64,000 bases of DNA from Flavobacterium cerinum (GTDB lineage: Bacteria > Bacteroidota > Bacteroidia > Flavobacteriales > Flavobacteriaceae). Positions 1-7,379 of this stretch are shown here, one piece after another (the stretch's first letter is position 1; every line of letters begins with the position of its first letter). The stretch spans positions 1 through 64,000 of the forward strand of contig NZ_SBII01000015.1 in NCBI RefSeq assembly GCF_004028155.1, given 5' to 3'. Both the position numbers and the translations under genes were made by a program. The notes under the pieces are model-generated. The model ran no database searches. It worked only from the letters and a program-made list of their open reading frames with translations, and was not told the origin of the DNA.

Positions 1-74
1 ATTTCACTATTTTACCTACTATAGACGGCTCCCTGATTGACAATCTTAAATTTGTCCTGAAATCGGTTAAATAA
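1..74 (+). CDS. 3' end of a gene cut by the window edge
   Basis: Frame 3 is open from the window edge to a TAA at 72-74 and reads a protein-like 23-residue tail ending in LKFVLKSVK. The other two forward frames close early. The residue mix is plausible for a real C-terminus, but the fragment is far too short to assign a family, and a chance open frame of this length cannot be excluded. About 160 bases that look non-coding follow before the convergent acetyltransferase gene. Confidence 0.35.
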   Translation, partial: FTILPTIDGSLIDNLKFVLKSVK

Positions 75-238
75 CGATTATAGTTTATTGATCTTTCAAT
101 ACAATTCCTATAAGATAAGCTTTGTTTCTAAATTGTATAATCTTAATTATGAACGTTAAAGGTTCTTGCTATTATGATTGAAACTAACTTGTTAAAAGGT
201 TGGCCATTTAAGCCTGCTATCTTTTTATTACTATTCAT

Positions 239-730
239 TTATACATTTGTTTTTCTGCTCATCATTATGTATTCTTTGAAAGTTCCATCTTCAATCCATC
301 CTTGTTTCCGGTATAACATGATAGCAGAAGTATTTTCCTTATGAACACCGAGAGATATTTTAGGAATGTTCTTTCCCCAAGTTGCCCGATAAAGCTCTTT
401 CATAAGCAATTCACCTACTCCCTTGCGTCTATATTCCGGTACTACACCCATCGTAAGCTCCGGGGTTGAATGACCGACAGCATGATCATCTGTAAGCAAC
501 ATTCTGACCCATGCAGCACCAACCGGCTCTCCGCTGATTGTTTCAGCTACAATTCCAACATCAGATCCTTCATAATACCCTTCCACGTATTGGTATGCGT
601 CCGGATAATCCGGAAGGTCATCAATAGGTATGTTTATTCCAGAAGCGGCTGCAGCGGCCACTAATATTTCGGAGAGAAATACAATATCATACGAAGTTGC
701 TTGCCTAATAACTATTTTATCTACATCCAT
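239..730 (-). CDS. GNAT-family N-acetyltransferase
   Basis: A 163-residue single-domain GNAT protein that would transfer an acetyl group from acetyl-CoA to an unknown amine in the cytoplasm. The acetyl-CoA binding segment is clear: the beta4 strand reads LTMGVVPEYRRKGVGELLMK with the R/Q-x-x-G-x-G/A-type loop RRKGVG, followed by the typical beta5-alpha4 tail with NTSAIMLYRKQGW. Length matches the family. The ATG start is followed by MDVDKIVIRQATSYD, a normal GNAT beginning. It stands alone, next to an IS6-family remnant, so it looks like accessory cargo. The substrate cannot be read from sequence. Confidence 0.88.
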   Translation of the reverse strand: MDVDKIVIRQATSYDIVFLSEILVAAAAASGINIPIDDLPDYPDAYQYVEGYYEGSDVGIVAETISGEPVGAAWVRMLLTDDHAVGHSTPELTMGVVPEYRRKGVGELLMKELYRATWGKNIPKISLGVHKENTSAIMLYRKQGWIEDGTFKEYIMMSRKTNV

Positions 731-806
731 TTATATTATTTCTAGTTTATTCTTCGGTTATTGATTTATGCAAAGTTAATAAATTCAGTAATTATGAAGT
801 TTTAAA

Positions 807-1256
807 GATTCTGCCACCTCTAAATATATGTTTTGCCTTTAGTCTTTAAAATTCTTCAATTCATGAATGCTAAAGGCCATTGCTTTCCAAAATCTATTAT
901 TCTTCAGGCAGTATATTTCAAACTTAGATTTACATTGAATTATGTTGATGCGATAATGAAGATGCGGGAGTAGAGGTTGACTATTCTACTCAATAAAAGC
1001 CTATCTAATAAAAATCATGCTGACTTTTGTGGACTTGCCCGGACAATTTTCGAACACCTTCATCGAAGATTTGTCAATGTTGGTGAGGCTTTCGGCGTAA
1101 TAACATTTAGAATTTAAAACAATTTTATGCTGTGTTAAGAAACATAACAAAAACAATAAATGAAATTAAGACTGTACATATATTGAGAAAGAATCAGATT
1201 GCACTTGCTCTTTCTGTAAGGTTCCTTAAGAAAATAAATTTGGTATTTTTAAATTA
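807..1256 (+). mobile_element. IS6-family insertion sequence remnant (copy A)
   Basis: From an end-like sequence ATTCTGCCACC at about 808, a reading frame opens at ATG 863 and gives the start of an IS6-type transposase (FPKSIILQAVYFKLRF, then DAIMKMRE and a stop). A frameshift restores GVEVDYST, the expected continuation. From about 1030 the sequence is homologous to the 3' part of copy B (5343-5617), ending in a C-terminal-like frame with VHILRKNQ. The catalytic DDE core is gone. The element is therefore an internally deleted, frameshifted relic. Positions 809-868 match 4248-4307 in 57 of 60 bases. Confidence 0.75.
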
Positions 1257-1324
1257 GTTTTATCGAGTCTGGACTTATATTATTCATATGGATAATTTTT
1301 AATGTCAGACTCTTCTTTTTAAAT

Positions 1325-1672
1325 TCATTTATTATTTTTCAAAAAGTCTCCGTCTATAATAAGAAGTTTAACACCATTAGCAGAAGTCGAGCGATGAGAA
1401 CTAAGTTCGTCTGACACAACATACGTTTCACCCTTTGCCAGATTAATTTTCTCTCCTGTTTTTAGTTCGCTAATGAATTCGCCTTCTAAACAATGTACAA
1501 TGTGCCCTTTTTGACACCAATGGTCTGCCAAATATTCGTTTGAATATTCTACTAAACGTATTCTTAGCCCATCAAATTGAATTGTCTGCCAAAATGCTAC
1601 TCCTTTTTCTCCTTGGTATTCAATTTTCTCAATTGATGCCCAGTCTATTGCCTGAAATGGTATGTTGCTCAT
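1325..1672 (-). CDS. Small cupin-fold protein (DHCW motif type)
   Basis: A 115-residue protein with one cupin-like beta barrel. The diagnostic segment is YLADHWCQKGHIVHCLEGE at about residues 48-66, close to the DHCW motif of a small uncharacterised cupin family. A second barrel half (KTGEKINLAKGETYVVSDE, then SSHRSTSANGVKLLIIDGDF) follows. Histidines and a cysteine in the motif could bind metal, but no reaction is known for this group. The ATG start gives the family's usual length. It sits between an IS6 relic and a nitrilase-like gene, all on the same strand, so it probably came in as accessory cargo. Confidence 0.75.
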   Translation of the reverse strand: MSNIPFQAIDWASIEKIEYQGEKGVAFWQTIQFDGLRIRLVEYSNEYLADHWCQKGHIVHCLEGEFISELKTGEKINLAKGETYVVSDELSSHRSTSANGVKLLIIDGDFLKNNK

Positions 1673-1890
1673 TTTATTTATTAATTTTGTCTGTAAATAC
1701 GTCCATTTGATAAAGATTATGTTTCATTGTGTCGTTTTCTAAAATTACTGCTAACCGTTTTCGGCTTAACGGATGCGGCGGATTTTTAGCTCAAAAGCTC
1801 AATAAAATTCCTAATATTGAACCTTGCACAAATGTTTCATAGAAACGCTTCAGCCATCATTTTGTCAACTGCTGTTATGTGTCCGTGCTT

Positions 1891-2778
1891 TTATTTCTGT
1901 ATTGTTGTTACAATATAACCACTTCCTTTGCTTTGTTGATGAATGCGTCCGTTTTTGTCTGAAATAAAAATATCACCTGGATAATCTTCTCCATTTTCAA
2001 CTCCGTACCGATTGGCAGCAACAATCCAAGCATTATAGGATTTGGAAAAAGGCCAATATTTAGTTGTACCTAAGATAAACGGCATTTTTGATGCAACAGG
2101 ATATAGCAACACATCGACCTTGTTTTCTTTATAGGAATTTACAAGAAAATGGGTGTTCGCATCTGCACAAATGGCTAAACCAACTTTAAAATTTTTAATG
2201 CTACACGTATCAACCTGCTCTTTTGCTGCTGCTATTCCGTTTAATACGTCGTATTGATGCAGGAATATTTTTCTATGCTTGGCAATTATTTCCCCATTAT
2301 TATTAAAAACAATGAGTGAGTTGTAGATGTTATCGTTTGCATTTTCAATAACACCAACTGCTAGAAAAACATTTTTCTTCTTCGCCAAATCGCTTAAAAT
2401 ATTTGTTTCAGTACCTGGAATTGAGATAGCTACACTTTGCTGATAGGCTTTCGGATTTTCTTTGCGATAATATAATCCCAAAGCTGCTTCCCCAAAGACA
2501 ATCAAATCGACGTCTTTTTCTTTTTGCATAATGTCATTGGTCATTTCTACGACCTGATTTAATGCCTTGTTCTTGTCTTCCTTTATTTCAATAGAAGAGG
2601 TCGCTATTTTTAAGGTGCTACTTGGGTTGTCTGTTTTTTCTATAGAAGGAAAACGAAGCCATTCTTGCAGACTAAAAATTACTATGTTGGGATTTTCGGG
2701 TTTCTTAAATAAAATAAACACTGCAAATGCAATGACCAAAGCAGAAATTGAAAGTTTTATAATTTTTTTTGTTTTCAT
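1891..2778 (-). CDS. Membrane-anchored carbon-nitrogen hydrolase (nitrilase superfamily)
   Basis: A nitrilase-superfamily amidohydrolase. The Glu-Lys-Cys triad is visible as E97 (VFGEAALG), K170 (KHRKIFL) and C204 (LAICADA), counted from the start chosen here. An N-terminal hydrophobic segment (about residues 8-24) should anchor it to the inner membrane with the catalytic domain outside. I chose the ATG at 2778, preceded by GGAG at normal spacing; a TTG at 2826 would add 16 residues and overlap the upstream stop as TTGA. It lies 44 bp after the alpha/beta hydrolase gene and probably shares its transcript. The pair may attack an amide or ester compound outside the cytoplasm, but the substrate is unknown. 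Confidence 0.85.
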   Translation of the reverse strand: MKTKKIIKLSISALVIAFAVFILFKKPENPNIVIFSLQEWLRFPSIEKTDNPSSTLKIATSSIEIKEDKNKALNQVVEMTNDIMQKEKDVDLIVFGEAALGLYYRKENPKAYQQSVAISIPGTETNILSDLAKKKNVFLAVGVIENANDNIYNSLIVFNNNGEIIAKHRKIFLHQYDVLNGIAAAKEQVDTCSIKNFKVGLAICADANTHFLVNSYKENKVDVLLYPVASKMPFILGTTKYWPFSKSYNAWIVAANRYGVENGEDYPGDIFISDKNGRIHQQSKGSGYIVTTIQK

Positions 2779-2822
2779 ATTATTCTCCACGTTTTTTTTG
2801 TACGATGCAAAACACTTGTTGC

Positions 2823-4127
2823 TCAATTGGGCGATTCATTTGTAACCTTTATGAATTCTTGTGATTTAAACCCTTGCTGTAAAAATGTATTTCTGATACG
2901 GATATATTTTTCAGTGTCATTTTGCATTCTATGTCCGTCTTTAAAAAAAAGCAGTTTGGCATTTGGATAGACTTGCTCAATTTTACGATTGATTTCATCA
3001 GAAAAAACAATGTCTTCTGTTCCCTTTAGTATCAATACTTCTCCCGAAAATTCACTTCTGTTGATCTTAAACTCTTTTGCCGGAATTTTATTAGTTTTGT
3101 GATATTCCAATAAATCTGATACCGCTTTTGAGGAAAATTCATACAGTAAATTCGTTTCTTTCTTACTATTATATTTCATTAAATCGTAGCCGACTAACTC
3201 GAACCAGCGAACTCTCGCCATAATTTCTGAAGGCGGTTTTATCATATAATTAAGAATCGAAAGATTCGTAATGGGTTTGAATTTATATGGAAACAAGCTA
3301 CCGCCATTTTGTAACTTTTCAAGAATTTTGATTTGTGCTTCTCTTGGAGATTTATCTGTTCTTCCTTTTTGATAAAGAATATTGGAAATGATTTGTTTAT
3401 CAATTGATTTTTTAGCTAAGATTTGGTTCAAGATTGTTGCTCCTTTAGAATTAAATTCTTCAAAATTGGGTGAATATTTTATCCCAAATTGCTTTGATAA
3501 GTCCGGTGCTCCTGTAGATTCCAAAATCACTCGGTTTACATGTGCTCCATATTTTGAAAGGTATTGCTGTGCTAAAACCCCTGCTCCCGAAGCTCCGAAA
3601 ATGTTGATTTTATGGTCTTTCCCTAAAATTCCTTTTTTCATCAAATTCAATCTCACGCATTCTATATCTTCAACTTGCTGGTCGGAGTTGAACAAATATG
3701 AAGCCTTTGCATAATCCATTTTTTTGTTTTTATAAACTTCGGGAAACAGTGTAGGAGAATGTCCTCTAACGCCAATCAGTACATAAGAATTTCCTCGTAA
3801 AACATTTTCAAAAAACTGAAAATCAGTCTTTGTACTTACTAATTCCATTTGTCCATCTGTAAGCAAGAAAGTTATGTTTTTGCTTTTATAAAAGTTAGGA
3901 CTCAACTGATAAAAACCTCTGAATGATTCTTTAGTTGAGTGATTATGGTCGATTGGCAAATTGATATAATGATGAAAACTGTCTTGTGGCATTTCTGCAT
4001 AGTCTTCATTTGGTTTAATTCTAGTTTTAGGAGTTTTATAAAAATCGTAATGTAAATATGATAGACCACCTGTAATTATTGTCAGGATAATTAAAGTTAT
4101 TAAAAGTTTTTTTTTATTTTTTGCCAT
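2823..4127 (-). CDS. Membrane-anchored alpha/beta hydrolase
   Basis: A 434-residue protein with an N-terminal membrane anchor (LLITLIILTIITGGLSYLHY) and an alpha/beta hydrolase domain related to the proline-iminopeptidase/tripeptidyl-peptidase group. The nucleophile elbow reads IFGASGAGVLAQQYL, i.e. G-A-S-G-A rather than the canonical GxSxG. The acid is likely the Asp of KGTEDIVFSDE and the base the His of FKDGHRMQND near the C-terminus. The domain probably faces the periplasm. It is first in a two-gene unit with the nitrilase-like gene; their membrane topology matches, which suggests a joint step such as processing a surface amide, ester or peptide. This joint role is inference. Confidence 0.8.
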   Translation of the reverse strand: MAKNKKKLLITLIILTIITGGLSYLHYDFYKTPKTRIKPNEDYAEMPQDSFHHYINLPIDHNHSTKESFRGFYQLSPNFYKSKNITFLLTDGQMELVSTKTDFQFFENVLRGNSYVLIGVRGHSPTLFPEVYKNKKMDYAKASYLFNSDQQVEDIECVRLNLMKKGILGKDHKINIFGASGAGVLAQQYLSKYGAHVNRVILESTGAPDLSKQFGIKYSPNFEEFNSKGATILNQILAKKSIDKQIISNILYQKGRTDKSPREAQIKILEKLQNGGSLFPYKFKPITNLSILNYMIKPPSEIMARVRWFELVGYDLMKYNSKKETNLLYEFSSKAVSDLLEYHKTNKIPAKEFKINRSEFSGEVLILKGTEDIVFSDEINRKIEQVYPNAKLLFFKDGHRMQNDTEKYIRIRNTFLQQGFKSQEFIKVTNESPN

Positions 4128-4245
4128 TTTTTTGTCATTCTGCTTTTACTTACTGTAGGCAAGTTTCAGAATATATCTCAATGTTCCGAATCCTGCCATC
4201 ACTAGCAGTGATTTTTTAATAATTAGTTTCAAAGATAAGTAATCT

Positions 4246-4309
4246 GGTTCTGCCACCTTTAAATATATCTTTTGCCTTTAGTCTTTAAAATTCTTCATTT
4301 CATGAATAA
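4246..4309 (+). mobile_element. IS6-family left-end remnant (copy A2)
   Basis: The sequence begins GGTTCTGCCACC, resembling an IS6-family terminal inverted repeat. Positions 4248-4307 match 809-868 in 57 of 60 bases and stop just after the ATG that starts the transposase frame in copy A. Nothing of the transposase body follows; the sequence runs directly into a terminator hairpin. It is a solo left end, in the same orientation as the other remnants. Confidence 0.65.
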
Positions 4310-4310
4310 T

Positions 4311-4340
4311 AAAAATCCCCGCTATTAGCGGGGATTTTTA
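4311..4340. terminator. Intrinsic terminator-like hairpin
   Basis: AAAAATCCCCGCTA and TAGCGGGGATTTTT pair in a long stem with almost no loop and carry an A run on one side and a T run on the other, so the hairpin could work in both directions. It directly abuts the IS6 end. Its core (ATCCCCG...CGGGGAT) recurs at 26959-26984. Confidence 0.7.
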
Positions 4341-4481
4341 TTATAACCTTTATATGAGATTTAAGACTAATGTTTAAATAAAAGAACTCTTTTTAAACCA
4401 CCATTTTTATTATTATATGAGAAATATATCTAATTATATAATTTCGGCTTTCATTTTTTAATACATTTTTTCATTCTAAAA

Positions 4482-4766
4482 ATGAATATTTGGTGTCTTA
4501 TTAATTTCAAAATAACGAAGATTGAGATAACACCTACTAAGAGGTTTTACTTTTTTAATGGAAAACAGAAAATTGAATTATGGAATTATTCAATAATGTC
4601 ATATGAAAATGTAAAAATAGGGGACATAGTATACAAAGAAAAATGTTCAAAATATCTTTATATTTTAAGGGAAAATGAAGATCATGAAAATGAAGATCAT
4701 GAAAATGAAGAAATATTGAAAAGATCTTCTATAAGTATCTTTCCCATAGAATGGTTTTGTAATTAA
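4482..4766 (+). CDS. Small orphan protein with an in-frame tandem repeat
   Basis: A 94-residue protein of no family I recognise. The middle reads VKIGDIVYKEKCSKYLYILRENE, which has the look of short Bacteroidota proteins that carry a GDIVY...SKYLY segment. Near residues 64-77 the five-residue unit ENEDH is repeated, encoded by a 15-base tandem repeat (GAAAATGAAGATCAT twice plus a partial copy at about 4672-4710). The gene ends 2 bp from the convergent VOC gene and lies inside the stretch bounded by IS6 ends. The repeat could change copy number by slippage. I consider the frame coding because of its residue composition, but moderately so. Confidence 0.5.
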   Translation: MNIWCLINFKITKIEITPTKRFYFFNGKQKIELWNYSIMSYENVKIGDIVYKEKCSKYLYILRENEDHENEDHENEEILKRSSISIFPIEWFCN

Positions 4767-4768
4767 AT

Positions 4769-5203
4769 TTATCCGTTATAATTTGGGTCAAATTCTACTA
4801 TCCATTCAATACCATATTTGTCTCTAAACATTCCGGCATAGGTACCCCAGGGACTGTCGTCTATAGGTCCTTCAATATCTCCGCCTGCTGATAGTCCGTT
4901 AAACAATCTATCTGCTTCTTCACGGCTTTCTGCACTAATTACTATTTTAGACCTGTTCTCGTTTTCGTGTACCCGTCCCATAAATTCAGGAACATCATTG
5001 CCCAATAACACATTGTGTTTTCCTATAGGCAAAGCAATGGTCATTATTTTATCTGCATCATTTTCTCCTACCTGAAATTCAGGGCCAGACAGGTCTTTGA
5101 AACGAACAATCTTTGTGAAATCTCCGCCAAAAACTGATTTGTAAAAAGTGAATGCTTCTTTTGCATTTCCATTAAAGTTGATCCAGGGATTGATTGCTCT
5201 CAT
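4769..5203 (-). CDS. VOC-superfamily protein (PhnB/glyoxalase-like)
   Basis: A 144-residue protein of the PhnB-like branch of the vicinal-oxygen-chelate fold. It starts with MRAINPWINFNGNAKEAFTFYKSVFGG, the hallmark opening of this group, and ends with GTYAGMFRDKYGIEWIVEF. Two beta-alpha-beta-beta-beta modules can be traced, with acidic and histidine positions scattered as in other members. Members include a few resistance proteins and dehalogenase-like enzymes, but most have no known substrate and none can be assigned here. It is flanked by IS6 remnants on both sides, which suggests acquisition as a small module. Confidence 0.85.
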   Translation of the reverse strand: MRAINPWINFNGNAKEAFTFYKSVFGGDFTKIVRFKDLSGPEFQVGENDADKIMTIALPIGKHNVLLGNDVPEFMGRVHENENRSKIVISAESREEADRLFNGLSAGGDIEGPIDDSPWGTYAGMFRDKYGIEWIVEFDPNYNG

Positions 5204-5342
5204 AACTTTATTTTTAAATTGTTTAATTTTTTCAAGTAAGCTTTTCTGCTTGCATCTATATCAACACCGTAAAAATATGTTAGGAAATATAATAAAAAAA
5301 ACTCCATAAATTATTTTTTGTTAAATACTTATGGAGTTTAAT

Positions 5343-5617
5343 TGTGGACTTGCCCGGACAATTTTCAAACATCTTAATCGAAGATGTGTCAATGCTGGCG
5401 AGGCTTTCGGGATAATAATATTTAGATTTTAAGACAATTTTATGCTGTGTTAAGAAACATAACAAAAACATTAAATGAAATTAAGGCTGGACATATGTTG
5501 AGAAAGAATCAGATGATTAATCATGGGATTACTATGTTCAAATCATTCTGCAAACTGGCAGCATAAATTTAGAGTGCTCGAATATGCGGGATCTTTACAA
5601 ACAGATGCGACAGAACC
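5343..5617 (+). mobile_element. IS6-family right-end remnant (copy B)
   Basis: The 3' part of an IS6-type transposase is recognisable in frame: HMLRKNQMIN, then MFKSFCKLAA and a TAA at 5564-5566, the usual C-terminus of Flavobacterium-type IS6 transposases. About 50 bases later the element ends in a sequence whose complement starts GGTTCTGTCGCATCTG, matching the form of the left end GGTTCTGCCACC. The first 160 bases align with copy A (1030-1197), and 5491-5617 align with copy C (16088-16213). The N-terminal two thirds of the transposase are missing. Confidence 0.78.
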
Positions 5618-5717
5618 TGTTATAACATATTAATAAATCTTTAAATGTAGGATTATCAAAATAATGAGATGTTGGTTTGTGATACTTTTGCTAAGCATCT
5701 ACAAACTAAATTACATT

Positions 5718-6284
5718 ATGAATTCTAATCTGATAATTAGATTACGCGAGGGTGATGAATCCTGTTTTCAGGAAATTTATGAACTCTACTTTTTTAAGGT
5801 GTATTGTTTTGTGAAAAAATATGCCAGACAGGATGCCGATACAGAAGATGTTACCCAAAATGTGTTTATCCATCTCTGGAACTACAGAAACAAGCTTAAC
5901 TTAGAGTCTTCTTTAGAGTCAATTTTGTTTAAAAGCAGTAAACAGGAAATTTCTAAATGGTATAAAAAGCAAAATAAAATTTTTACTGTTGATGAACAGG
6001 AAATAATCGCAGAGCTTGATGATCCTTATGATACCGATGATGAACTAGATGCCAAAATGAAAATGATACATCTGTTGCTTAATCAAATTCCGGAAAGACG
6101 CAGGAAAATTTTCACTCTTCATAAATTCGAGGAGCTGAGTTATAAGGAAATAGCCTTGGAAATGAATATGACTATAGGCGCTGTAGCCAACCAAATTTCT
6201 AAAACACTTCAGTACCTAAAAAAAAATTCTGTTCAAAACAACCAACTTTATTGGTTTGCATTTTTTTTTATAGATCAAATATGA
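5718..6284 (+). CDS. ECF RNA polymerase sigma factor (FecI-like)
   Basis: An extracytoplasmic-function sigma-70 factor of 188 residues. Region 2 is seen as ADTEDVTQNVFIHLWNYR and region 4 as LNQIPERRRKIFTLHKFEELSYKEIALEMNMTIGAVANQISKTLQYLKK, a complete helix-turn-helix for -35 recognition. It ends with a short hydrophobic tail (LYWFAFFFI), common in Bacteroidota sigma factors of this group. I start it at ATG 5718 (MNSNLIIRLREGDE); an upstream ATG at 5664 would add an unusual hydrophobic leader. It heads the locus that encodes a FecR anti-sigma and a TonB receptor, so it should direct their transcription when the receptor signals ligand. It lies about 100 bp after an IS6 end. Confidence 0.93.
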   Translation: MNSNLIIRLREGDESCFQEIYELYFFKVYCFVKKYARQDADTEDVTQNVFIHLWNYRNKLNLESSLESILFKSSKQEISKWYKKQNKIFTVDEQEIIAELDDPYDTDDELDAKMKMIHLLLNQIPERRRKIFTLHKFEELSYKEIALEMNMTIGAVANQISKTLQYLKKNSVQNNQLYWFAFFFIDQI

Positions 6285-6429
6285 TATGTTAACTAAGTGT
6301 AAATAAAAAAGTATTTATACTTAATTTTAAATTACTCCTTTTTTTTTAAAAATCCCTTAGCCTTTAGTGTCTTACAGGCTATTTCAAGTTTTTAGATATT
6401 ATTTTTCATTAACAAATTATTAAGAAGCT

Positions 6430-6460
6430 AATGCCCCCGTGATATTTCGCAGAGGGCATT
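6430..6460. other. Short inverted repeat between sigma and anti-sigma genes
   Basis: AATGCCC and GGGCATT form a 7-bp stem around a 17-base loop. There is no T run, so it is not a standard terminator. The 217-base gap that contains it separates the sigma and FecR genes and probably carries the FecR promoter. The role of the hairpin is unknown. Confidence 0.4.
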
Positions 6461-6501
6461 CCTATTGTTAGTAGTAAAGCTCTTAAGATAAAAAATACAA
6501 A

Positions 6502-7344
6502 ATGAAACAAAACTTACGAAAGCAGTGGGACGAAATACCTGAAAAGGGCTTATTTCCGGATGAAGTTAAATTCCGAATGTGGAAAAAAATAAAGGCAGCA
6601 ACAACAAATAAAACAAGACATCAGTATAAATGGATTGCAGCAGCTTCTATAGTATTGATTTTATCATTTACAGGATATCTGACGCTGCTAAATACAAATA
6701 AGGTTGCAGATATGGTTATTACACAAACGTATGCGCAAGATATACGCTTACTGCTACTTCCTGATGGTACACGTGTTTGGGTTAATGAGAATACCAAAAT
6801 TGAATATCCAAAAGCATTTACAGGCAATACAAGAAATGTAACACTTAAGGGTGAGGCTTTTTTTGAAGTAAAAAAAGATCCGTCTAAACCTTTTATAATC
6901 TCTTCAGGGCTTATACAAACTACTGTGCTGGGTACTTCTTTTAATATAAAAGCCTATGAAGGTCATTTACCTCTCGTAAAAGTAAGGACCGGACGGGTAA
7001 AAGTTGAAAATAAAAACAATACTGTATTACTGCAAAGAGGTGATGCCGCAGTTTATATGTCTACAAGTGAACTATTAGTAAAACAAAAGGCAGACGATAT
7101 TGAGCCAGCCTATGTAAAAGCGTTGATAGATATTGATGGACTTAGTTTAAATGAGGCCATAAAAAAACTTCAAAAAGAGTATTCATTTAATATTGAATAT
7201 CCTTCAGACAATTTAAAAAATCTTAAGCTCAAAGGAACCCTTGATACTAGGCAAGGTATTAAAGGTATGCTTGAAACTCTTGCATTTGCCCTAAATGCAG
7301 AAATAATAGAAAATACTCCGGGTAATTATATAATAAGCCAGTAA
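6502..7344 (+). CDS. FecR-family anti-sigma factor
   Basis: A 280-residue inner-membrane signal relay. An N-terminal cytoplasmic part of about 43 residues (sigma binding) precedes one membrane segment (WIAAASIVLILSFTGYLTLL). The periplasmic FecR domain follows, with the hallmark LLLPDGTRVWVNENTKIEYP and FEVKKDPSKPFIISSGLIQTTVLGTSFNIKAY. The C-terminal DUF4974 domain (GLSLNEAIKKLQKEYSFNIEYP) is typical of Bacteroidota FecR proteins and should contact the STN domain of the receptor. It is placed between the ECF sigma gene and the TonB receptor gene, 35 bp before the latter. By family knowledge it holds the sigma factor until the receptor binds its ligand. Confidence 0.93.
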   Translation: MKQNLRKQWDEIPEKGLFPDEVKFRMWKKIKAATTNKTRHQYKWIAAASIVLILSFTGYLTLLNTNKVADMVITQTYAQDIRLLLLPDGTRVWVNENTKIEYPKAFTGNTRNVTLKGEAFFEVKKDPSKPFIISSGLIQTTVLGTSFNIKAYEGHLPLVKVRTGRVKVENKNNTVLLQRGDAAVYMSTSELLVKQKADDIEPAYVKALIDIDGLSLNEAIKKLQKEYSFNIEYPSDNLKNLKLKGTLDTRQGIKGMLETLAFALNAEIIENTPGNYIISQ

Positions 7345-7379
7345 AATTAATTAGAACATACAACCACAAATTATCAATT

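Noticed and set aside
5280..5471. 63-residue minus-strand open frame ending in an AT-rich stretch
   Set aside because: It is antisense to the IS6 remnant copy B. A similar reading exists antisense to copy A, but only because the two copies are homologous DNA; there is no start signal or family.
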